A stretch of DNA of 39,708 nt from Lacticaseibacillus camelliae DSM 22697 = JCM 13995 (GTDB lineage: Bacteria > Bacillota > Bacilli > Lactobacillales > Lactobacillaceae): NCBI RefSeq assembly GCF_001311195.1, contig NZ_BBAJ01000018.1:1-39708 (forward strand). Reading direction: 5' to 3'. The notes below the pieces were generated by a model. The model was not told where the DNA came from. It did not search any database and was given only the letters and a program-made list of their open reading frames with translations. The position numbers were made by a program, and so were the translations under genes. This document shows, piece by piece, positions 20,544 through 29,579 of the stretch. Within the stretch, counting starts at the first letter, position 1, and every line of letters starts with the position of its first letter.

Positions 20544-20574
20544 TGATCACTGATTGTGATTCGCCAGTTACGCC

Positions 20575-20904
20575 TTACAAAGTGGCCGCTTGACGGACCG
20601 TTTCCGGGACGTCAGGCGAGGTGGCAAAGCCGTTCAGCCAGTTGCGGTTGATGTTGCTGGCGCGCTTTTGGTACCAGGTCTTGGCAGGTTGTGCCTCTGC
20701 CTTGGCAGCGCGTGCGAGTTTTTGAATCACGATCGCATCCAGCTGGGCGACCTGCGCTGAAGAGCTATTTCTCCGCGCCAGCAGGTACGTGTTCAGGCCA
20801 ATGCAGTTAAGTTCCGTGCGTCCCGGCAGCGAGTCGATCAGTGCCTGAACGGCCTCGGCCCCGGTTGCAACTTCCATCAAGTTTCCATCATTAAAAACTA
20901 ACAT
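20575..20904 (-). CDS. Hypothetical protein of 109 residues behind an attenuator-like leader
   Basis: No family recognised. GGAGG lies 8 bases before ATG at 20904. It is soluble, with an N-terminal MLVFNDGNLMEVATGAEAV that looks like a short beta hairpin and helix, a central polar/Ala-rich helical region (SSSAQVAQLDAIVIQKLARAAK) and a Trp-containing end (TWYQKRASNINRNWLNGF). There is no membrane segment or signal peptide. It is a single gene with its own promoter, leader RNA and terminator. The leader structure (20928-21073) suggests that its expression is controlled at transcription termination. Confidence 0.75.
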   Translation of the reverse strand: MLVFNDGNLMEVATGAEAVQALIDSLPGRTELNCIGLNTYLLARRNSSSAQVAQLDAIVIQKLARAAKAEAQPAKTWYQKRASNINRNWLNGFATSPDVPETVRQAATL

Positions 20905-20927
20905 AGTTCATTCCTCCACTCTTGAAT

Positions 20928-21073
20928 TAAAAGAAGGCCGTACACAAATGCACGACCTCCCGAGTGAGTTGATCTGCATCCGTCTATGGTGGGGCACGTT
21001 GCCTTGCGGTACGTTGCCGGTTGGTCACAGTGCATAGCCACTACCAACACTCTTGATACATACGTTCTTCTTT
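20928..21073 (-). ncRNA. Leader RNA with competing hairpins (attenuator or riboswitch candidate)
   Basis: A promoter at 21080-21108 should start an RNA near 21073. It ends in an intrinsic terminator at 20928-20957 (GGTCGTGCA / TGTACGGCC with wobble pairs, then TTCTTTT) just before the ribosome binding site of the 109-residue protein. An upstream segment of the same RNA, TGCACTGTGACC (complement of 21023-21034), can pair with the 5' arm GGTCGTGCA and would block the terminator. A TTGGT/ACCAA hairpin overlaps that segment. No riboswitch class is recognised. A separate small RNA is an alternative. Confidence 0.5.
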
Positions 21074-21079
21074 GTTTCT

Positions 21080-21108
21080 ATTATACGAGATTTGATCTGA
21101 AAAAGGAA
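21080..21108 (-). promoter_or_regulatory. Promoter of the leader RNA and 109-residue gene
   Basis: Perfect TATAAT (ATTATA on the plus strand at 21080-21085) with a weak -35 (TTCCTT) 17 bases upstream. Between here and 21344 nothing else is supported. Confidence 0.6.
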
Positions 21109-21344
21109 TACCGGATGGCCCGGAGGAACTAGTAAGGCGCCAACTCGGTGGCCCTTTTGCACTGACTCATCCTGGCGGTGCCGATGCATACTCAGCACTA
21201 GGACTCTGGACGTGAGAAGGGGGATCGTGTCTTGCTTCAAAAAAACTTATAAACTAGATAAACTATTTTTCTATGCAGGAAGCAAAACATTTGCTAAACT
21301 AGGATTAATGACAGCGCAATCACTCACCGCAAAGGAGTCTGACA

Positions 21345-21934
21345 ATGATCAAACGCGTCCTTATTACCGTAGTTGCTCTCACGACCCTAGGGCTGGCCGC
21401 TTGCGGCCACGATGATGACGATCACGAAGCCAAAGACAAAAGCAGCCAGACAACGAAATCAAGCCAGTCGACCAAGTCCAGCCGGTCTTCCAGCAGCAAG
21501 GTTGCCCAAACGCTGCCTAAACAGACGCTGGATCAGGCCTGGGACGTTTTCGTGAAGGCTCATCCGGATGCCCAGGTGACGGCGGTGAAGCTCGATCGCG
21601 AAACCGGGACCTACCGATATGAAATCACCGGCAACGTCGGGACGACCGAGCACGAAATGACGATCAATGGCGACACCGGCGAAACGATTCAGGACGAGGA
21701 GGACTCGACCGACGACAACGACCCGGTCATCAAGCGCGCCGGGCTGAAACCGCTGAAGGACATCACGCGGCCGCCACCAAGAAGCTCGCTGGCAGCACCG
21801 CCACCGAGTGGGATCTGGACACCGATAACGGCCAGGTACAGTGGGAGGTTTCGCTGCAGCACGACAGCGGCGAACACGTGGTTCACGTTGACGCGTACAG
21901 CGGAGTTGCGTCAGCCGCGGTGGCCGACGATTAG
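21345..21934 (+). CDS. PepSY-type lipoprotein (one frame break)
   Basis: About 196 residues. AAAGGAG lies 7 bases before ATG at 21345. The signal peptide ends in a lipobox (LGLAAC, Cys20), then a His/Asp-rich piece (GHDDDDHEAKD) and a Ser/Lys/Thr linker. Two PepSY-like repeats follow: the first around TLDQAWDVFVKAHPDAQVTAV ... YRYEITG ... INGDTGE, the second reading TKKLAGSTATEWDLD ... QWEVSLQHDSGEHVVHVDAYSG. The frame breaks near 21765, where one base is missing before GCGGCCGCC; without correction the second repeat is lost. The protein should sit on the outer face of the membrane; PepSY domains are thought to inhibit or modulate extracellular enzymes. Its true stop is at 21932-21934. Confidence 0.82.
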
Positions 21935-21961
21935 GCGCCCGTAAAGTTTTTTTCTTGGCAG

Positions 21962-21992
21962 GCCCGCCGAACGTTTACAAAGGCGGGCTTTT
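21962..21992 (+). terminator. Terminator of the PepSY lipoprotein gene
   Basis: GCCCGCC / GGCGGGC stem followed by TTTTC, 27 bases after the corrected stop. Confidence 0.8.
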
Positions 21993-22002
21993 CGCGTATC
22001 AT
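21974..22002 (+). promoter_or_regulatory. Promoter of tig, overlapping the upstream terminator
   Basis: TTTACA, a 17-base spacer and TATCAT. The -35 box lies in the terminator loop and the spacer contains the 3' arm and T tract. Confidence 0.6.
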
Positions 22003-22049
22003 AACTAAAGTATGCAATACGAATAACAGAAAATAGTCGGAGGGATATC

Positions 22050-23434
22050 ATGGCTGCAAACTGGGAAAAGAAAGGCGACACGGAAGGTGTTTTGACCTTC
22101 GAAATCGCGCAAGATAAAATCAAAAAGGGGTTGGACCAAGCGTTCAACCGCGTTAAGAAGAACCTGAACGTGCCAGGCTTCCGTAAGGGCCACGTTTCAC
22201 GTACCGTGTTCGATCACATGTACGGCGAGTCCGCACTGTACGAGGACGCACTGAACATCGTGATGCCTAGCGAGTACGACGCCGCGGTTAAGGAAGCCGG
22301 TATCGACCCGGTCGACCAGCCAAAAGTCGACATCGATTCAATGGACGAAGGCAAGCCTTGGGTCCTCAAGGCCACCGTTACCGTTGCCCCAGAAGTTAAA
22401 CTGGGCGACTACAAGGGTCTTGAAGTTGACAAGCAGGACACTACCGTCACTGACGAAGATGTTCAAAAGGAGCTTGAAGACAAGCAGAAGAGCCAGGCTG
22501 AACTCGTACTCAAGGAAGACGGCAAGGCTGAAAAGGGCGACACGGTCACAATCGACTATGTCGGCACCGTTGACGGCAAGGAATTCGATGGCGGCTCTGC
22601 CAAGAACTACTCGCTCGAACTGGGCTCTAACTCCTTCATTCCTGGCTTTGAAGATCAGCTGATCGGCCACAAAGCCGGCGATGAAGTCACCGTCAAGGTC
22701 ACCTTCCCGGATGACTACCAAGCTAAGGAACTTCAGGCAAGGACGCCGAATTCAAGACGACCCTCCACGAAGTTAAGAGCAAGGAACTGCCTAAGCTGGA
22801 TGACGACTTTGCCAAGGACTTGGACGACGAAGACGTTGACACGCTTGAAGAACTGAAGCTGAAGATCAAGTCTGACCTGCAGGAAAAGAAGGACGACGCC
22901 GCTAAGGACGCCATCCAGGAGCAGGCCATTGCTGAGGCTGTTGCGAACGCCACGATCCCGGCGATTCCACAGGCCATGATCGACACCGAAGTCGACAACC
23001 AAATGAACCAGTACATGAGCTCCATGCAGCAACAGGGCATCTCCCCGCAGATGTACTACCAGCTGACTGGCACCTCCGAAGACGACCTGAAGAAGCAGTT
23101 TGCGGCCAACGCCGAGAGCCGCGTCAAGACGAACTTGGTCCTTGAAGCGGTCGTCAAGGCTGAAAAGATCGAGCCGACTGACGACCAGGTCAAGGCTGAA
23201 ATTAAGCGCCTGGCTGGCGAATACAACATGGAAGAGAAGGCCGTTCGCAAGGCCCTCACCGATGACATGCTGAAGCACGACATTGGCGTTCAGGACGCGA
23301 TCACCCTGATCACGGACAACGTCAAGGAAGTGGCCCCGAAGGCCGAAAAGAAGTCGACCAAGAAAGCTGCTAAGAAGGACGATGCCAAGGCAGACAAAAA
23401 GGCTGACGCAAAGGATGCCAAAGACGCCAAGTAA
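22050..23434 (+). CDS. tig: Trigger factor (one frame break)
   Basis: Ribosome-bound chaperone and peptidyl-prolyl isomerase that meets nascent chains at the exit tunnel. About 461 residues. GGAGGG precedes ATG at 22050. The ribosome-docking signature is GFRKGHVSR (residues ~45-53). The FKBP-type domain spans ~160-245 ([20 protein letters not shown] ... [16 protein letters not shown]). The C-terminal chaperone domain follows and ends in a Lys/Asp/Ala tail. A G has been lost near 22737 (GGG to GG); restoring it gives [26 protein letters not shown] split over two stretches of conserved text. It precedes clpX, the common order in this group. Confidence 0.97.
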
Positions 23435-23450
23435 TGAGATTGTTGGCGGT

Positions 23451-23480
23451 GCACCTCTCGCATAGCGGGGGGTGCTTTTT
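23451..23480 (+). terminator. Terminator of tig
   Basis: GCACCTCTCGC pairs with GCGGGGGGTGC (some G-T pairs), followed by TTTTT. Confidence 0.85.
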
Positions 23481-23500
23481 CTATCTGAGGAGGCTAGCCC

Positions 23501-23701
23501 ATGATTCGAATCGCGCGTTTAATTGTACGCTTGGCCGGCGGGCCAGGCAGACGGCCCTTGCTGATCATGCTGAGTGGTTTGGCGCTGGTGTTGTTGTCGC
23601 GTCGGCGCAGGATGAATGAAAAAGCTCGCGGTCTGGTCTTCACCATCGGCCTGGCCGCCATTGTGGCTGGTCTGCTGTTCTTGGTGTTGGGTGTCAGCTG
23701 A
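23501..23701 (+). CDS. Small membrane protein, two predicted helices
   Basis: A 66-residue protein. GAGGAGG precedes ATG at 23501. Two hydrophobic segments are visible: PLLIMLSGLALVLLS (about 20-34) and LVFTIGLAAIVAGLLFLVLG (about 46-65), joined by a strongly basic stretch (RRRRMNEKAR), which should lie in the cytoplasm. The N-terminus is also basic. No family is recognised. It stands between tig and the DUF805 gene, each with its own signals, so no functional link is implied. Confidence 0.75.
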   Translation: MIRIARLIVRLAGGPGRRPLLIMLSGLALVLLSRRRRMNEKARGLVFTIGLAAIVAGLLFLVLGVS

Positions 23702-23764
23702 AGCGTCACGGGCAGTTGGCTGAGCGCTTTTTTTTCCGGGGAATATATCGACAATGGCGAATTA

Positions 23765-23793
23765 ATGACAGCGCTTGTCAAGGCGCGTATGCT
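23765..23793 (+). promoter_or_regulatory. Promoter of the DUF805 gene
   Basis: ATGACA, a 17-base spacer and TATGCT, 27 bases before the start codon. Confidence 0.5.
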
Positions 23794-23820
23794 GGAGTCA
23801 AGAAAACGGGAGGTGACGTC

Positions 23821-24375
23821 ATGGCTAAACCAGTCAGTGCCGAGGTGCAGCGTCAAGCTGACAACAAGTACTACCGTGCGGGCTTTTTGCGCTCGGGGAT
23901 CGGGTTCTTCGCAAACTACGTCAATTTCACCGGCCGTTCCAGTCGCAGTGAGTACTGGTGGGTCGCGCTGTGGCGGCTGCTCATTGCCGGGCTCGTGATT
24001 GCATTGGGGTGGCTGATCCTCGGCGTTGATCACGGGATCACCAAGTTATTTAGCGGGGATATGTTGCGACTCAGCAGTTTGATCGCGTTGATCGCGGTGT
24101 TCATGATTTACGGGGTGGCCATCATCGTGCCGGGACTGTCAATGGAAGTGCGTCGGTTTCGCGACGCCGGGTGGTCCTGGTGGTGGCTGGTTGGCTTTTA
24201 CGCGGCGGGGTCGCTGGGTGGCATTTTGCTGCCAAACGGTGAGTTGAACGATCAGCCATGGGCCACGGCAATCGGCATCGCGCTGATCGTGGTGGCGGCG
24301 CTTTTCGAGTTGGTGATCGATTTGCTGCCAAGCAAAAACCCGCCTGTGGCCATAGATTCGACCGTGACCAATTAA
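23821..24375 (+). CDS. DUF805 family membrane protein
   Basis: A 184-residue inner-membrane protein of unknown function. GGGAGG lies before ATG at 23821; a longer reading from 23716 has no such site. The N-terminal cytoplasmic part leads into FANYVNFTGRSSRSEYWWVALW, the family signature (F.GR.sR.EfW). Four hydrophobic segments follow, roughly at residues 45-65, 82-105, 122-140 and 150-170, with VRRFRDAGWSWWW, the RrlhD-G typical of DUF805, between the second and third. Alone between a small membrane gene and clpX. Confidence 0.88.
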   Translation: MAKPVSAEVQRQADNKYYRAGFLRSGIGFFANYVNFTGRSSRSEYWWVALWRLLIAGLVIALGWLILGVDHGITKLFSGDMLRLSSLIALIAVFMIYGVAIIVPGLSMEVRRFRDAGWSWWWLVGFYAAGSLGGILLPNGELNDQPWATAIGIALIVVAALFELVIDLLPSKNPPVAIDSTVTN

Positions 24376-24489
24376 ATGAAGCGCGGCGCTTGCAGGGGGG
24401 CTTGCGCTTATGCTATGCTTGCGCGAGTGCAACTAGGCATGATGCCTGAGTTTGGTATCATGGAGTTATTAAGAAGGGGTTGAAAGTTA

Positions 24490-25742
24490 ATGTTTGACAA
24501 CGTTGAAACCACCGGGCCTGTGACCTGCTCGTTCTGCGGCAAGTCGCAGGATCAGGTGAAAAAGATCGTTGCTGGCCCTGGCGTTTACATCTGCAATGAA
24601 TGTATCGACCTGTGCAAGGAGATTATCGACGAGGAGTTCAAGCAGGATGCCGCTGACAACATGCTTGAAGTACCGAAGCCGGTCGAGATCCTCAAGGTCT
24701 TAAACGACTATGTGATCGGCCAAGACGCTGCGAAAAAAGCACTGGCGGTCGCAGTTTACAACCACTACAAGCGCGTGAACCAGATGAATGTGGCCGAAAA
24801 AGGCGACACGGAGTTGCAAAAGTCCAACATCGCGCTGATCGGGCCGACTGGGTCAGGGAAAACGTTCCTGGCTCAGACCTTGGCGCGCATTTTGAACGTG
24901 CCGTTTGCCATCGCGGACGCCACGACCTTGACCGAAGCGGGCTACGTGGGTGAAGACGTTGAAAACATCTTGCTCAAGCTCCTGCAAAACGCCGACTACG
25001 ATGTCGAGCGTGCGGAAAAAGGCATTGTTTACATCGATGAAATCGACAAGATCGCCAAGAAGGCTGAAAATGTTTCCATCACTCGTGATGTTTCCGGCGA
25101 AGGCGTCAGCAGGCCCTGCTGAAGATCTTGGAAGGCACGATCGCCAACGTGCCGCCGCAGGGTGGCCGCAAGCACCCGCAGCAGGAGTTCATCCAGATCG
25201 ACACAACGAACATCCTGTTCATCGTCGGTGGGGCCTTCGATGGCATCGAGACCATCGTCAAGAACCGCCTCGGTGAAAAGACCATCGGCTTCGGCAAGAA
25301 TTCTGATGAGTCCAAGGCGGTCGAAGGCAAGTCGCTGATGCAGCAGGTCGTGCCAGAAGACCTGATGAAGTTCGGGATCATTCCTGAATTCATCGGCCGG
25401 ATCCCAATCATCGCCTCGCTGGAGAAGCTGACCGAAGACGACTTGGTCCGCATCCTGACCGAGCCAAAGAATGCGTTGGTCAAGCAGTACCAGAAGCTGC
25501 TGTCCCTGGACAACACCGAGCTCGAGTTCACAACTGGTGCGTTGCACGCGATTGCCCACAAGGCGATCGAGCGCGACACCGGGGCCCGTGGCTTGCGGTC
25601 CATCATTGAAGCTGTCATGCAGGACATGATGTTCACCTTGCCATCCGAGCCAGATGTGACCAAGGCCGTTGTGACTAAGGCCGCTGTCGAAGGCACCGGC
25701 AAGCCGGAACTGATTAAAGAAAAAGACCAAAAGGCGTCCTAA
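24490..25742 (+). CDS. clpX: ATP-dependent Clp protease ATP-binding subunit ClpX (one frame break)
   Basis: AAA+ unfoldase that feeds substrates to ClpP. About 417 residues. AGAAGGGG precedes ATG at 24490. The N-terminal zinc finger is [10 protein letters not shown] ... CNECIDLC. The core has Walker A GPTGSGKT, pore loop GYVGED, Walker [10 protein letters not shown], the ClpP-contact IGFG loop (KTIGFGKNS) and sensor-2 region [12 protein letters not shown] has been lost near 25107, so GAAGGCGTCCAGCAG reads GTCAGCAG and meets a false stop; the corrected text is [15 protein letters not shown]. An essential-type quality-control gene broken this way argues for sequencing error. Confidence 0.98.
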
Positions 25743-25752
25743 GCAGGCGCGT

Positions 25753-25788
25753 GCCCGCAGCGAGTCTCTCGTTGCGGGCATTTTTTTT
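25753..25788 (+). terminator. Terminator of clpX
   Basis: TGCCCGCA / TGCGGGCA with inner GAG/CTC pairing, followed by eight T. Confidence 0.92.
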
Positions 25789-25805
25789 ATGAGGAGTGAG
25801 CGGAA

Positions 25806-26183
25806 ATGATGACTTGGTGGTTGAAAGCTTTACTGGTGCTGATTGGGGTCGAGCACCTTGGAATCGCGGGGCTTGAAATGCGTGGCGCCCCTGCCAAGCA
25901 AGCCAGTGTCTTCGGGCTGCCACTTGATTTCGTGAAACAGTCCCATGCGCAAATTGCGCTGGCCAACCAAGGCGTCTACAACCTGATGCTGGGGGCGGCG
26001 ATGCTGGCGAGTGCCTTCACGATAACAGGGCCGTCGTTTTTGACCGTTGCCTTGATTCTCCTGGTCTTCCTGCTGGTAGTCGGTGTGTACGGTGGGCTTA
26101 CCGTCACGCGGAAGATTTTCCTGGTGCAGGTGCTGCCGGCCGTGATTGGGTTGGCGCTGATTCTGGCTTCCTTGATGGGCTAA
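25806..26183 (+). CDS. DUF1304 family membrane protein
   Basis: A 125-residue integral membrane protein of unknown function. GAGGAG precedes ATG at 25806. Four hydrophobic segments occur at about residues 5-22, 52-72, 75-97 and 104-122. The family signature is the N-terminal VLIGVEHLGIAGLEM followed by KQSHAQIALANQGVYNLMLGA. Homologues in lactobacilli are often single genes. It is uninterrupted and convergent with the Rrf2-type regulator, sharing a large bidirectional terminator. Confidence 0.87.
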   Translation: MMTWWLKALLVLIGVEHLGIAGLEMRGAPAKQASVFGLPLDFVKQSHAQIALANQGVYNLMLGAAMLASAFTITGPSFLTVALILLVFLLVVGVYGGLTVTRKIFLVQVLPAVIGLALILASLMG

Positions 26184-26213
26184 ATTCGTTTCAACTTCAA
26201 AATTCGGCGCACG

Positions 26214-26272
26214 AAAAAGGCTCCAAACTGATCTGGCGAAATTTAAACCAGACGAGTTTGGGGCCATTTTTG
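26214..26272. terminator. Bidirectional terminator between convergent genes
   Basis: A long hairpin: AAAAAGGCTCCAAACT against AGTTTGGGGCCATTTTT, with CTGG/CCAG pairing inside. T tracts occur on both strands. Confidence 0.85.
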
Positions 26273-26274
26273 GG

Positions 26275-26712
26275 TCAGGCCATCATTTTCCGGGCCTTGG
26301 CGCGGCCAACGATGCCGTCAATGATCTGCTGCAGGCTGACTTTGGCCATTTCGGCTTCGGCCGCCTGCTGGACCTGGTCGTAAACCTCATTCAAGGTCTC
26401 TTGAATGTTGCCGCCGATTGGGCACTGCGGGTTGGTCTTCTCATCGACGTGCAACAGCGCCGTGGGGTCCACTGCGCGGTAAACGTCCAGCAGGCTGATC
26501 TCAGCGGCCGGCCGGGCGAGGGCGGGCTGCACCATGCCCGGATGGCTGGTGAGCAGGCCGCCCTTGACCAGCATGGCCATCAGGCGCCGCACCACACTGG
26601 GGTTGGCCTCAATGCTGGCAGCAATTTTCTTACTCGACAGGTCCCAGCCGGCGCCAATCTGGACATAGGCCAGCACGTGGACGGCGTCACTTAGCTTGTG
26701 GGAGTATTGCAT
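26275..26712 (-). CDS. Rrf2 family transcriptional regulator
   Basis: A 145-residue winged-helix regulator. ATG at 26712 follows a weak GAGGTGA site. The N-terminal DNA-binding region matches Rrf2 proteins of the YwnA type: SDAVHVLAYV, SSKKIAASIEANPSVVRRLMAMLVKGGLLTSHPG (split in the wing), ISLLDVYRAVD. Only one Cys (NPQCPIGGN) is present, so an iron-sulfur cluster of the IscR/NsrR kind is unlikely; YwnA-like members without a cluster are common. It lies immediately downstream of the NmrA-type oxidoreductase gene on the same strand (38 bases), so it may control that gene in response to a redox or electrophile signal. This link is inference. Confidence 0.88.
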   Translation of the reverse strand: MQYSHKLSDAVHVLAYVQIGAGWDLSSKKIAASIEANPSVVRRLMAMLVKGGLLTSHPGMVQPALARPAAEISLLDVYRAVDPTALLHVDEKTNPQCPIGGNIQETLNEVYDQVQQAAEAEMAKVSLQQIIDGIVGRAKARKMMA

Positions 26713-26750
26713 TGCTTGTCACCTCGCTCGTTCAAAATAACAGCTAGGCC

Positions 26751-27595
26751 TTATTTTAGCACTTCTTTGACGGCGTCAGACAGTGGGGTCAGCGCGTGGC
26801 CAAGTACGTCCGGCAGATCAGTCGAGTTTTCATCCAGCACGCCTGCCTTGATCATTGCCATACCGCCGGCGAAAATGCCGGTCAGTTTTGCGGGGACCCC
26901 GGTTGCCGCGAGTGCCGCCTGGTAGTCGGCATCGTTCAGGCTCTTGATTTCAAACTGGCCGCTGATGGCCTCGGCCAATTCCCGGTAGGTGCGGGCCGGA
27001 CCGGCAAATTCATAGACCGACTTGGTGTCAGTCGCCGCCAGCACATCGGCTGCGGCTTCGGCGTACTCGCGCTCAAGGGCCAGCCGACCTTGCCCTCACC
27101 GGCGGCATAGAGAAAGTCCTGACCGGCCGCGGCGGCCTTCAACCGGGGCATTTCATTTTCCAGGTACCAGTTGTTCCGCAAGAAGCTGTGCTTGATGCCG
27201 GCATCCAAGATGGCTTGCTCGGTCGCGTGATGGTCGGCAGCCAGGGCCGCGGTGGATACGTCTGCGTGAGGAAAGCTGGTGTAGGCGATGTAGTTCACGC
27301 CGGCGCGCTTGGCGGCCGTCACCACATTCTGGTGCTGCTGGCTTCGGGACACCGCGCCGCCTGGGACGGAGGAAATAAAGAGCAGGCGGTCAACGTTCTT
27401 CAGGGCCTGGGTCATTTGGTCGACGTCCGTGTAGTCGGCTTGGCGGATCGTGATGCCGGCGGGGTCGAGCGTTTTCGCCTTTTCGGTGTTGCGCGCCAAC
27501 GCCACAATGTCGCTGGTAGAAATTTTGGCTGCGAGATACTGTAATGCCCGCTGACCGAAGCGGCCAGTGGCGCCTGTTACTGCATATGTTGTCAT
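26751..27595 (-). CDS. NmrA-like NAD(P)-dependent oxidoreductase (one frame break)
   Basis: About 281 residues. ATG at 27595 follows AAGGAG. The Rossmann motif is TYAVTGATGRFGQRAL (residues 3-18), followed by VALARNTEKAKTL, DRLLFISSVPGG, GVNYIAYTSFPHAD and LRNNWYLENEM. This matches the SDR 'atypical' group that includes NmrA and the quinone oxidoreductase QorB/YtfG. A G has been lost near 27080; restoring it joins GEGKVGW to ALEREYAEAAADVLAA. A quinone reductase role is plausible but not proven. It precedes the Rrf2-type regulator in a probable two-gene operon. The 200 bases upstream of its start contain no gene. Confidence 0.88.
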
Positions 27596-27796
27596 CAATG
27601 AAGAGCTCCTTAGTTGAATATTCTTTCCTGTGCAGATTAACGTAACATGTTGTCTTAAAAAACACAAGGAACAATTCGCTGGTTGCGATGATTTGGTTCG
27701 CCTTTTCAAACGTCACCAAACCGTAACCGGACCGATGAGCCCAATTGTTCTGCTGGTATGCTAAACTGAATGGCAGAGTGTTACAGGAGGTAGTTT

Positions 27797-28399
27797 ATGA
27801 AAGTCAACAATGTCAGCCTGACCATTAGCGCGGTCAGCGCGGCGCAGTACCCGGACACCGGGTACCCGGAGATCGTGTTTGTCGGCCGCAGCAACGTCGG
27901 CAAGTCCAGTCTGATCAACAAGCTGATCGACCGCAAAAGCATGGCGCGCACCAGCGCGGTGCCAGGCAAGACCCAGACGCTGAATTTTTACAACATCGAG
28001 GACCTGCTGTACTTCGTCGACGTGCCAGGCTACGGCTACGCGAAGGTCTCCAAAAAAGACCGCGAGCGCTTCGCCGGCATGATCGAGGAGTACCTGAGCA
28101 CGCGCAAGCCGTTCCGCGGGGCGGTGCAGCTGGTGGACGCGCGGCACACGCCCAGTGAGGACGACGTGTCCATGTACCAGTACCTGAAGTACTTCAACGT
28201 GGATGTGCTGGTGGTCGGCACCAAGGTCGATAAAACCAGCAAGGCCAAGCGGCAAACCATCATGCGGGACATTAAGCAGACGCTGGATCTGAACCAGACG
28301 GACCAGCTCGTGATGTTCTCCGCGACGACGGGCGAGGGCAAGGACGCCGTGTGGGACTGGCTGACGAAGCAAACGGGAATCGGAGGCAGTGAACAATGA
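27797..28399 (+). CDS. ysxC: Ribosome biogenesis GTPase YsxC/EngB
   Basis: Essential GTPase for maturation of the large ribosomal subunit. A complete 200-residue protein. AGGAGG precedes ATG at 27797; TATGCT at 27757 may be the -10 box. G motifs are clear: G1 GRSNVGKSS (residues ~31-39), G2 region TSAVPGKTQT, G3 DVPGYGYA, G4 TKVDK and G5 FSATTGEG. In lactobacilli this gene normally follows clpX directly; here four other genes lie between. Its stop overlaps the next gene in ATGA form. Confidence 0.97.
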   Translation: MKVNNVSLTISAVSAAQYPDTGYPEIVFVGRSNVGKSSLINKLIDRKSMARTSAVPGKTQTLNFYNIEDLLYFVDVPGYGYAKVSKKDRERFAGMIEEYLSTRKPFRGAVQLVDARHTPSEDDVSMYQYLKYFNVDVLVVGTKVDKTSKAKRQTIMRDIKQTLDLNQTDQLVMFSATTGEGKDAVWDWLTKQTGIGGSEQ

Positions 28400-28686
28400 A
28401 CTTGAATGAGTATCAGCAAAAGGCCAACAAAACGCTGGCCGGCAACGAGCACGTGTTGACGAACCTGACGTTGGGGCTCGCCTCGGATTCCGGTCTGGTG
28501 GTCGACCGCATCAAGCGGTACGCCTTTCAGGGCCAGGACCTCGAGCCGGACAAGCTGAAAGATGAGCTTGGCGACGTGCTGTGGTACCTGTCTCAAATCG
28601 CGCTCTGGGCGGACATTCCGCTGGACGATGTGGCCAAGGCCAACCTGGCGACGTTGGCTAAAAAGTACCCAGAAGCCAAGCTTTAA
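28396..28686 (+). CDS. MazG-like nucleotide pyrophosphohydrolase
   Basis: A 96-residue all-helical protein, complete. It starts at ATG 28396, overlapping ysxC by four bases, so it should be co-translated. The metal-binding helix is KLKDELGDVLWYLSQIA (around residues 52-68), an ExxD-type motif of the MazG fold, and the end AKANLATLAKKYP matches short MazG-like enzymes. Such proteins hydrolyse non-canonical or excess NTPs; the substrate is not evident. The ysxC pairing probably reflects housekeeping. Confidence 0.85.
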   Translation: MNLNEYQQKANKTLAGNEHVLTNLTLGLASDSGLVVDRIKRYAFQGQDLEPDKLKDELGDVLWYLSQIALWADIPLDDVAKANLATLAKKYPEAKL

Positions 28687-28759
28687 CCAAATTGCGGCCG
28701 CGGTGTTTGCCCTGGTCGCTTTTTAATGTTGATGGTGAGGCATCCTGGGAGCGCGAGCA

Positions 28760-29531
28760 ATGAATATTTACTTAATTACAATGATCCTATTGGTCACCGG
28801 GTTTGCCGGGGGCCTGCTGTCGTCCATCGCGGGGATGGCGTCGTTGGTGATGTACCCGGTGTTGATCGCGCTGGGCGTGCCGCCGGTGTCCGCCGACGTT
28901 ACGAACACGGCCGCGATGATTTTTACCGGGGTTGGGGCCGGTATTTCATCGGCGCGGGAGTTAAAGGCCAATCGCAATTTGATGTTTGCAGTCACCGGCT
29001 ATGCGCTGATTGGCGGCATCTTGGGCACCGTGATTTTGGCAATCGCGCCGGGGCGCCACCTTTGAAAAAGTGGTGCCGTTTCTGATTGCCAGCGCTGGGG
29101 TCATGATGCTTTGGTCGGCGCGGGCCAAGACCAATGCGCACACGAAGGGCCACACTGTCACTGGCTGGAAGCTCGTCGAGCGCAATTTTCTGGTCTTTCT
29201 GGTCGGCATCTACATCGGTTACTTTGGCGCGGCGGCCGGCGTGATCATGCTGGCGATCCTATCGCTGACCTTGCCGGTATCCTTCGCCGAGGCCAATGCG
29301 CTGAAAAACTTCGCCACGCTGTTGACCAATATCGTGTCTCTGGTGATTTACGCCTTTACCACCAAGGTATACTGGCTCATGGTGATCCCGCTGGGCATTG
29401 GCATGTTTGGCGGAGGCTACATCGGGCCGATGGTCGTGCGGCACATTCCGCAGCGGGCCATTCGCATCACGATCGGCATTGCGGCCTTTGGGCTGGCGGC
29501 GTACTTCTTCTACACCGCATACATGGTATAA
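28760..29531 (+). CDS. TauE/SafE family permease (one frame break)
   Basis: About 256 residues, eight probable membrane helices; a predicted anion or sulfonate exporter of the TauE/SafE (DUF81) family. ATG at 28760 follows a weak GGGAGCG site. The two repeated halves begin GFAGGLLSSIAGMASLVMYPVL and GIYIGYFGAAAGVIMLAIL, each with the Gly-rich re-entrant motif; NTAAMIF and NALKNFATLLTN are the matching second motifs. An extra G in the run 29050-29053 splits the frame; the corrected text is AIAPGATFEKVVPFLIASAG. The actual substrate is unknown. Confidence 0.87.
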
Positions 29532-29533
29532 AA

Positions 29534-29568
29534 AAACGGCGCCGGGCTTCTTGCCCAGCGCCGTTTGC
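29534..29568. terminator. Bidirectional terminator between convergent genes
   Basis: AACGGCGCCGGGC / GCCCAGCGCCGTT hairpin with one mismatch, flanked by an A run and TTT. Confidence 0.88.
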
Positions 29569-29579
29569 GGCTGCTTTGG

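Noticed and set aside
24490-25742. Programmed frameshift in clpX, tig or the SNF2 gene
   Set aside because: The breaks are at many unrelated sites, in both directions, without a slippery heptamer plus downstream structure, and occur in families never known to use recoding.
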